A DNA stretch of 64,000 bases, from the NCBI GenBank assembly GCA_036346375.1, contig CM070517.1:45046200-45110199 (forward strand), in the 5' to 3' direction. Origin of the DNA: Guadua angustifolia (taxonomy: Eukaryota > Streptophyta > Magnoliopsida > Poales > Poaceae). Position 1 is the first letter of the stretch; each line of letters begins with the position of its first letter. Both the position numbers and the translations under genes were made by a program. The notes under the pieces were generated by a model. It had not been told where the DNA came from. It saw only the letters and a list, made by a program, of their open reading frames with translations, and did no database searches. Shown here in pieces: positions 57,142 to 64,000 of the stretch.

Positions 57142-57931
57142 TAGGGATGGCAATCGGGTGGGTACCTTCGGGTACCACTACATTAAACCCAAACCCAAAC
57201 CCGAACAAAGTCCCGTCTACCCAAACCCACTAAGCTTTGCGGGTACAGATCTGTGCCCATGCCCAAACCCAATGGGTACCCAATACCCAATGGGTACCCA
57301 TGGGCACAGATCTGTGCGCAAGCACCGAAGGGCGAAGCAGGAGAGGTGGGGGACGCTACGACCACCGCATACTCCTCCCCCCTCGCAAACGACAGAGGCC
57401 ATGACTCGGTCCGCCGGAACACTAGACCTCGGGGTACGTGCGGGGAGCGGTGCCTTTCAAGTGAGTAGGGGTCACCTCTCCTTCTATTTCCTTCTCACCT
57501 CTCCTTTCTCTCTCTTCTTTTGGGCACTATGCGCGTCGGGCCGGAGGGAGCCGATGGGAGGAGTCGGCGGCGAGAGGAGGAGCAGGCGTCGGCCGCCGAG
57601 GGAGGCAAAGGTGAGGGGAGGGAGGCCGAAGCAATTAGACGATGGGGGCAAAGGGAGGGAGGTGATGGGGGAGAGGGGAATCAAGGAGGAGCCGACTCAG
57701 CCAAGCAGTCAGTGAGTTTGTTTTTCTAATATTCCTCTAAAAAAGTGTGCCCGCATGTCATAGGATACCCATTGGGTACCCATGGGTACAAATTGATACC
57801 CACACCCATCCTATGGGCTTATCGGGTACCCAAACCCGTAAACCCATGGGTCTAAAGTGCTACCCATACCTACTCTTATCGGGTCGGGTACCCGTGGGTA
57901 CCCAAACCCATGGGTAAAACTGCCATCCCTA
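57142..57931. mobile_element. Non-autonomous hAT element, TSD GGCCGGAT
   Basis: 790 bp opening TAGGGATGGCAAT and closing ACTGCCATCCCTA. Perfect 8-base duplications GGCCGGAT lie at 57134-57141 and 57932-57939. Terminal regions are packed with GGGTACCC and AACCCA motifs in both orientations. The GC-rich centre (57330-57715) has a 185-codon frame without recognisable domain and no transposase. Confidence 0.95.
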
Positions 57932-57939
57932 GGCCGGAT

Positions 57940-58390
57940 GTTTGCAAGAAATAGGAAAGTAATAATGATGATTGGGTACGTGCCCCCATGCAGTACTAGT
58001 GCCATGATATAGAAATATTAGGATATATAACACGATATTGTGTACATAATTTGACATAGAAAATAATGAAAGAGATATGGTACGATGACATAGATGACCA
58101 TGAACGGCAATGTCTGAATGCATTGATACATTCACCGAAAGTAAATAATACCCGCTTGAGTACCATCTTCCCAAAGAAGCGCTGTGAAAGCTGCTCACAA
58201 ATATCGATATAAATTCCAGCATTCATTTCCTTAGTCACCTCAAGCATACCTAACAAGTTCTGATAAGAGTCTTTGAATGTACCAAACCTTACTTCCAAAG
58301 TTTTCTGCTTCGTTCTCCATACCTTAGCATAACTTATGATGTATTAGAGCCTCTACTCTATTGCAAGTATGTCTAACATCTAAGAAATTT
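57940..58390. other. Intergenic DNA
   Basis: Minus frames of 97 and 100 codons (57929-58298) overlap but show no known domain. An exon remnant is possible (EVRFGTFKDSYQNLLGMLEV looks protein-like). Nothing firm can be said. Confidence 0.35.
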
Positions 58391-60400
58391 TAAAAATGGG
58401 ATAAAATAAAAAATTTAAATGTAAAAATGAAATTGAATAAAAATCTAAATTGAAATCAAATTTTGATTTAAATTATTATCCTTTTCCTCATTTTCTTAAA
58501 ATCTAGCCTTAATAAAAGGATGAGTGCAATATAAAACTTCTTATAAATTAAACAAACTGAGAAAAAGTTCAAAATATAATCTTATTTTAGATTTCTATCT
58601 ATTTTGAAAATTTTCTTGAATTTTGGTTCTTAAGAAAAACTATTACCTTAATTATTTCTTTTCCTCTACAATATGAAAAAACAAATCCCATAAGAAATAA
58701 ATCTTGGAAAAATTTATATAAATCCCAAATCATCTCAAACTCATCGCCAAAAAATTTTAAAATTATGTGAACTCAATTAAAAGTTAAAAAGAAATTGAAG
58801 ACATAATTAAATTAAATACAATCTTATCAATTTCAGAATTTTTACAAATTAAATATAAAATATATTGATTTGAAATTTTTACAGAGAAATGTAATAGACA
58901 AAATTAACTTGTATAAAATTTTTCAAAAATAAATAATTAAATTTATTGAAATTATAAAATAAAAAACTTAGTAAATTCAAAAGCAATATTAGCAATGCCA
59001 GAATTTTATAAAAGTAAATATAACTTATCATCACATAAATTTTTATTATAATTTCCAATAATCATTAGGATTACTCAGAAAAAGTTTAATATAAAATAAA
59101 TTTGATTTGCTGAATATTAAAAACGAAAAACAGAAAAATAGGAATTTAAGCATAGTGGCTTCTCAGAATTTTTATAAATTTTGTGAAGATTATTTTGGGC
59201 TGAAATTTTTATAGTTGTATCAAAATTATCCAAGGATTACTGAGAAAAATTATCAGAAATTCCTAACAAGGTATGGCCGTATAGCCCTCATTTAAGGGAC
59301 GACATTATTGCTGAACCCTGAAGAGATAAGGCTTCATTTCATGTCAATAAAACAGTGTTTGGCCCTGTAGGTGACCCCACCTACCAGCGTTTAAACTGCC
59401 CCTGCCTTGCTCTGCCAACTGGGCCCTGGCCCCACTAGTCAGGCTAAGCTTTCTTCTCCCTCTAGCCTTCTTCTCCTCTGCAACTATATCGAATCCCATC
59501 CAAATCAATGCCCAAGTTGTGTCATGACACAAGCGCAGGTTATCAACACATCAGTGACAAGTTGCCCCACAGCCCTGTGATTTTCTTCTCCCTCAAGCCG
59601 ACTGCGCCTAAGTGCTGCCGTGGCAAGTTCTCGCTGAATGGATCGCTACCACGGCAGTCTTTCTTCGCAAACTACTCCGCCACGACAGCCGCAAAACCAT
59701 TCCAGCCGAACTCGCTTGCTCTACCAAACTGCTGCCACGGCAATGAAATCGCCACTGGAATCCTGCCACAGCAAAGCCTGGCCAACCATCTCCCTCTCGG
59801 TCTTGCCCTCTCGACCAAGATTTCTGCCTGAATGCTGCCATGGCAAGAAGCGGAGGCTAACTACACTACCACGGCAAGCTCCAGAGCTCAGCACCAATCT
59901 CAACGTCGTGTGAACTCAAGCTCAAAACTTGCGGCACCATCATTGCCCATCGTGTCACCTAGAGCCAGCTCGCCCCTAGCCTTGCCTTCTTCCCCTCTGG
60001 ACTCAGCCATGTCGCATCTCCTGGAATCGACTAGCCATACCCTACCATCACTCAAGTTCGCGCCCTCAATTCAGCCATTCACTGCCCTGCCCAAGACCTG
60101 CCATCGCCTACAATGGCCATGCCCTGTAACCAGTTTGAACGCTGCAATCGAGTCCGCATTCGCACCACCTGGCACCACCTCACCCCGGCTGTTTAAGCCA
60201 CTGAAGATGTGCTCAAAACGCCCTGCTTCGCTCTTCCACTGAAGCTCAGTACCAAAATTTTGCCCTGCTCGCCATGACCACCATGAGCTAAAGCTCGAAT
60301 CAAAAACTGATTAGTCAGTTCCGCAGATTACTTCTCAATTATTCATTGCCATCACTGTTCTTCTTCCCCGAAAACGATCACATGGTGGTAGCCTTCCTAG
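58391..60400. repeat. Probable decayed gypsy LTR DNA with CCACGGCA motif array
   Basis: 58391-59280 is very AT-rich and 59340-60240 GC-rich. This is the same composition layout as the 4.17 kb LTR, and it shares content such as ctgccaactgggcc in inverted sense. No termini or target duplication were found. At 59613-59880 a degenerate TGCC(A/G)(C/T)GGCA motif recurs seven times. Overlapping frames of 77-136 codons here look like composition effects. Confidence 0.35.
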
Positions 60401-60817
60401 GCCAATCTCCGCTGCGGGAAAAAGGTAAAAATGGGTTACCTAAGATCCTGTGATGCTTTTACCTTGGCCGATTTGTGCTCATCTGTCACCATCTACTTCT
60501 CCGGCTAACCACCGTTTCCAGCGCTGCAGGCCCTCAGCGGCGGCGCCATTCTGATCAATACCGATCACATCCAAGGCCCCAAGCCATTTCGCCGAGTCAA
60601 CCTCCTGCTGGCCAGATAAGTCCTTCTTTGTTCTCCTTGCAGCATCTGGAGTACCTTGATCTCAGTGGCAACCACCTAACTGGACCTGTGCCTTCTGATA
60701 TCGGTATGCTCAATAATTCGACTTACTTGAACCTAGGGAGCAATAACCTCGATGGTGTGATCACACATGAACATTTCGCTAGTCTAACAAGCTTAAAGAC
60801 AATAGACTTATCTGGTA

Positions 60818-61060
60818 GAGCTCTTTTATAGTAAAATACGTCCTGTGATCTTGATGAATGACAGATGAATGGATAAGAAGTCTCTGAAGATCATCGGGTA
60901 TTCGATGAATCCAAAACTGTGAACGAATTAGAAAAAATCTAAAATACTCTTATGAATGGATAGAAAAAATCTAAAATACTCTTGAGGAATGAATTATTAG
61001 ATTTGATTCTTACTATCGATGTCATCCACTGTAAAATTTCTCTATCCGCTAATGCCTTGA
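60818..61060. mobile_element. Candidate MITE within RLP relic
   Basis: Separates TIDLSG from LKIVVD of the RLP. Ends are weakly inverted (tagagctcttttatagta against actgtaaaatttctcta). Inside, agaaaaaatctaaaatactc occurs twice in tandem (60929 and 60961). No target duplication is certain. Confidence 0.5.
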
Positions 61061-61100
61061 AGATTGTGGTGGATCCTAAATAGTTGCCTCCTAGGTTAGC

Positions 61101-61795
61101 ATTTTCATTTTCGAACCGAAATTCGAGATCAGCTTGGCACCGGTTTTTCGTGAATTTTGATCGAATTTTAATAAAAACTGAACGGTTTGTAAAAGTCAAA
61201 CTGGCTGGTCAAACCGATTAAAAAAAACGAAAACCGGTCGAAAAGGTCGAAAACCGGTCGGTTTTCGTCGAAAATCGATGACAGAAGGAAAAATGGTGAA
61301 AATGCAAGGAAAATTGTAAAAATTAAAAAAAACTCAATTAATCTATAAAACACCTTAGAGAAATTTAAATAATATTTTAAATCATTTATTGCTTCTAAAA
61401 AATCCAAAACAGTAATTAATGAAAAGGAACAAATACACTTTATCGATTTTTATAAATATTTAAAAGATTTACTATATTCTTAAATTTTAATGTAACTATA
61501 ACTAGTTCCAAATGATCATGTACTAAAATTTTTAGAAATATTAGACTTCATTTAGTGCCCATATAAAATCAAAAATAGAAGAGCATATATAATGATAATA
61601 GCACTTTCAGAATTTTAAAAAAATACACATATGTGATAATCATCTGAAAATTTTACAAAATCATTGTAATTACTTTATAACATCATAAAAAAAGTTTAAG
61701 AAATATTAGACTTCATTTTTTGCCCCTAGAAAATAAAAAACTGAAGAACATATATTGTGACAGTATCACTGTCAGAATTTTTTAAAAAATACGTC
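61101..61795. mobile_element. Unclassified AT-rich insertion in RLP relic
   Basis: About 700 bases between LKIVVD and TKGQ pieces of the RLP, where the intact gene has about 280 codons. 61130-61290 is rich in aaccgg/ccggtt motifs, as at 37280-37670. Termini were not resolved. Part of the gap may be deletion, not insertion. Confidence 0.4.
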
Positions 61796-61898
61796 ATTTG
61801 TTACGAATCTGACTGTGATCACCAAGGGGCAAAACGTTATTATGATGATGGCGAAATTTATGACATGGTGAGCATCGACTTGTCATCGAACTACCTAA

Positions 61899-62199
61899 GG
61901 GCAGTCCCAATGCATATAGTTTCTATAACTTCCATGTCATCTAGACATTACATGTAGAAACTATGCTCCCAATGGATAGTTTCTTCAAAATAAACTCTCA
62001 TCCAATCTCCTCTTTTCTCTATTTTTCTCACCCAATCCCCTTTTTCTCTTTCTTGGTACTTGTGTAGAAATGGTTTCCTGCATGAGAAATGGTTTCCTTC
62101 TCTTTCATCATTAACTCTACCTCCACATCACCATTTTACTTACATGACAACCTAATTAATGCTATGGAAACTATCCTAGTCATCTTATTGGGATTGCCC
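61899..62199. mobile_element. Tourist-like (PIF/Harbinger) MITE, TSD TAA
   Basis: 301 bp opening GGGCAGTCCCAATGCA and closing CTTATTGGGATTGCCC, with TAA on both sides (61896-61898 and 62200-62202). Removing it rejoins RLP codons as SSNYL-TGEIP, which proves it inserted into receptor coding sequence. Confidence 0.93.
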
Positions 62200-62347
62200 T
62201 AACTGGTGAAATTCCAGAAGATATTGCCTCTCTTGATGCAATTATAAATTTGAATTTATCAAGGAATTACTTGAGTGGAAAAATTCCAGGCTGGATTGGG
62301 ATCATGCAGTCATTGGAATCACTCGACCTGAAGTTGGACGCTTTGTG

Positions 62348-62916
62348 TATCCTCATAGCCAATGAATCAACAAATTAATATTTCTACCATTAATAGAAGG
62401 TAGCCACCTAGTTTATGGCCAAGTTTACTTCTGAAATTGTTTAATTCAACATATAGAGACCTAATTACATCATCGAGCATTCAATTGGCAGCAAACAGAG
62501 AGAGTGCTTCAAAGAATATTCACAAAGGAACAAGCACTCAAAGCTTATTTTGATGACAGAGCAAGGCAGGAGAAATATCCACTGTCCCAGAAATCCAGTT
62601 ATGACCATATGTGCCACAGTTAGAATGGCCTGGATAACAGAGATACAATGCTCTCTCCACACAAGTGACACACCAAGTGCAGAGATGACCCTAAAAAATT
62701 AGCAGCCCAAGATAATCCCCAAATAAATTTCATCCCAAGAGCTCGGTGCAAGAACCAAGCTCTCTGCACTGCAGTCAAAGATCAAGCCTTCGAGACAGCG
62801 AGCAAGAACTGAACCAGGCTGCTCGGTTCACAGAATCAAGGGAAGCCTTTCGATGCAAAGCTCCAGATCAAGACAACCGGAGGAAAAACAAAGATGAAAA
62901 GCAGGAAGGAACCTTA
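62348..62916. repeat. Duplicated segment, copy 2 (partner 46450-47062)
   Basis: Near-identical to copy 1 apart from a 42-base deletion and single changes (for example caaggg/caagtg near 62840). It begins 15 bases after the RLP relic and ends at gagcatctccaacag, a common MITE terminus. Confidence 0.92.
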
Positions 62917-63351
62917 GAGCATCTCCAACAGTACCCTATATCTATTCCTAAAAACTGATTTACGGATTAATTAGGAAAAAATAGACTCCAACAGTACCCA
63001 AAAATGACTCCCCATATTTTCGCTCGCCCAAAAGATCACCGCCGCGCCCTCATTTTTCCGCGCCGCTTCTGCTCTCCCAATCGAAGTTTGGCGCCGCACC
63101 CACGGCCAAATCGCCTGCGCGGGTCTTCTTCGCGCTCGCCCCTCCCACGGCCAAATCGCCTTCGCGCCAGCTCTTCCCCACCCCGTTCTCTGCAGACCGA
63201 GGGGCGCCGCCGCCCTGCAGCCCGACGCTCCGCCGACCACTTTTTATATGTCAGCCGCGCACGCATGGCTCGGCGAACTCAAGAAGCCAAGCGCCGAGAG
63301 GAAATCGTTGCTTGTGCCGCGGGACCTTCTTCCCGAGGGAGGCGCGCGGCG
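62917..63351. other. Upstream region of TBL gene
   Basis: Starts with gagcatctccaacagtaccc, a common cereal MITE end. A second actccaacagtaccca lies at 62985. No closing terminus was found in the window. The rest is GC-rich presumed promoter and 5' UTR; the frame is open from 63004, but codons before 63352 look non-coding. Confidence 0.45.
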
Positions 63352-63776
63352 ATGGTGGGGTCGTCGGCGAAGAGGCTGGCGCGGCGGGTCATCAAGAGGC
63401 GGCTCGAGAAGGCCGGCATGGTGGGCCTTGCCGCGGCGGCAGCGCTGGTACTGCTTCTCTGCGTTGCGTGGCTCCGCTGCTCGGGGGCCGTCGGCTCCGC
63501 CCTGTCGGCGTCCAAGAAGCTCTGGAGTGGCGGGGTCTCCATCGCCGCCTCCGCCTCCGCCGCCGCTGCGGCTGAGACGCGTGGGAGGGCGCTCACCGTG
63601 GCGGTGGGGGAGTGCGACCTGTTCGACGGGGAGTGGGTGTGGGACGACAGCTACCCGCTCTACGAGTCCAAGCACTGCCCGTTCTTGGACGTCGGGTTCA
63701 GGTGCTCGGAGAACGGCCGCCCGGACGCGTCCTACACCAAGTGGCGGTGGCGGCCGTCGCGCTGCGATCTCCCCAG
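63352..63776 (+). CDS. TRICHOME BIREFRINGENCE-LIKE protein, first exon (partial)
   Basis: Start of a TBL/DUF231 protein, a Golgi type II membrane protein of the family that O-acetylates cell-wall polysaccharides. The start at 63352 (MVGSSAKRLARRVIKRR) is chosen because it gives the short basic cytoplasmic tail followed by a signal-anchor helix (about residues 23-45, VGLAAAAALVLLLCVAWL). An Ala/Ser-rich stem follows, then the PMR5N domain: CDLFDGEWVWDDSYPLYESK, CPFLDVGFRCSENGRPDASY, then WRWRPSRCDLPR. Exon 1 ends at CCCAG/gttggt, splitting an Arg codon, the usual first-intron position. The GDS and DxxH catalytic motifs lie beyond the window. The acceptor polymer cannot be told from this part. 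Confidence 0.93.
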
Positions 63777-64000
63777 GTTGGTTGGAATTTATCTGTTCTT
63801 GCTTATCTCGTTGCTAGTCCCCTCTCCATTGGGTTGTTGGATTTGGGGGTTTGGATAGGAATCGATTGGAATGTGTGAGTACTTTTGCCAAGTCTGTCAA
63901 AGCGAGAATTTTAGACATGCACCTTAAATGAAATCTCTTGCTACAGAGCTAGTTCTGGAATAGTGCCACATTCTGGAATAGCTACAGTTGATGTTTGTGA
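63777..64000 (+). other. First intron of TBL gene (incomplete)
   Basis: Starts gttggttgg. The reading frame closes at 63858 and no acceptor with TBL coding sequence is seen before the window ends. Confidence 0.75.

Larger units (their letters stand above)
60603..62333 (+). pseudogene. LRR-RLP relic carrying two inserted elements
   Basis: 60603-60817: LLARQ/AGQISPSLFSLQHLEYLDLS runs directly into GNHLTGPVPSDIGMLNNSTY, so about 300 residues of LRRs are deleted. The match continues to SLKTIDLSG. 61062-61100: LKIVVDPK, stop, LPPR. 61796-61898: TKGQ-like, then MVSIDLSSNYL. 62200-62333: TGEIPEDIASLDAIINLNLS, then MQSLESLDL. These follow the order of the intact RLP. The C-terminal cap, transmembrane helix and tail are missing, because at 62334 the sequence switches to unrelated duplicated DNA. 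It is not functional. Confidence 0.88.

Noticed and set aside
63004..63351. Upstream extension of the TBL frame by 116 codons
   Set aside because: Arg/Pro/Ser-rich translation typical of GC-rich leader DNA. A TBL signal anchor should lie near the N-terminus, which the 63352 start provides.
1..64000. CRISPR arrays, tRNA or rRNA genes, bacterial operons
   Set aside because: No spaced identical repeats of CRISPR type, no cloverleaf or rRNA sequence recognised; all features are those of a plant nuclear genome.

Overview
The window is nuclear DNA from a grass (Poaceae). This is inferred from intron-rich plant genes with GC-rich first exons, TG...CA LTR elements with 5-bp target duplications, and Stowaway, Tourist, Mutator-like, hAT and CACTA elements typical of cereals. 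The species cannot be named from the sequence alone.

Layout. 353-7493 holds a non-autonomous Ty1/copia element of Sirevirus type: two 1.63-1.65 kb LTRs around a broken gag on the minus strand, with no pol. 7780-17965 is a receptor-like-protein (LRR-RLP) cluster with one intact gene (10930-13821), fossil copies, and captured ABCC-transporter and F-box fragments. 18505-25151 is a complete seven-exon minus-strand gene for an RWD-RING E3 ligase (RNF25-like), with large foldback elements in its introns. 25152-32600 is a TE graveyard with Helitron termini and a Mutator-like hairpin MITE. 32603-36002 is a single-copy-type C-type-lectin receptor kinase (minus strand) with one frameshift. 38868-42341 is an NCA1-like (catalase-activating RING/TPR protein) gene with two frameshifts. 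43899-46325 is a CACTA element containing a 238-bp-arm hairpin and captured sequence. 47190-62333 is a second RLP block: an N-terminal relic, a near full-length but broken copy, and a 3' relic, separated by a 4.17 kb solo LTR and other elements. 63352 to the right edge is the first exon of a TRICHOME BIREFRINGENCE-LIKE (TBL) gene.

How the parts relate. The four conserved genes (RNF25-like, lectin kinase, NCA1-like, TBL) form the housekeeping backbone. Between and around them an RLP family has expanded and decayed: six copies or relics are visible and only one is intact, which fits birth-and-death evolution of cell-surface immune-type receptors. Many breaks are small indels, and the two copia LTRs differ mainly at CAG/CTG sites. 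Part of the apparent decay could therefore be consensus sequencing error at methylated or homopolymer sites, and this should be tested before any gene is called dead.
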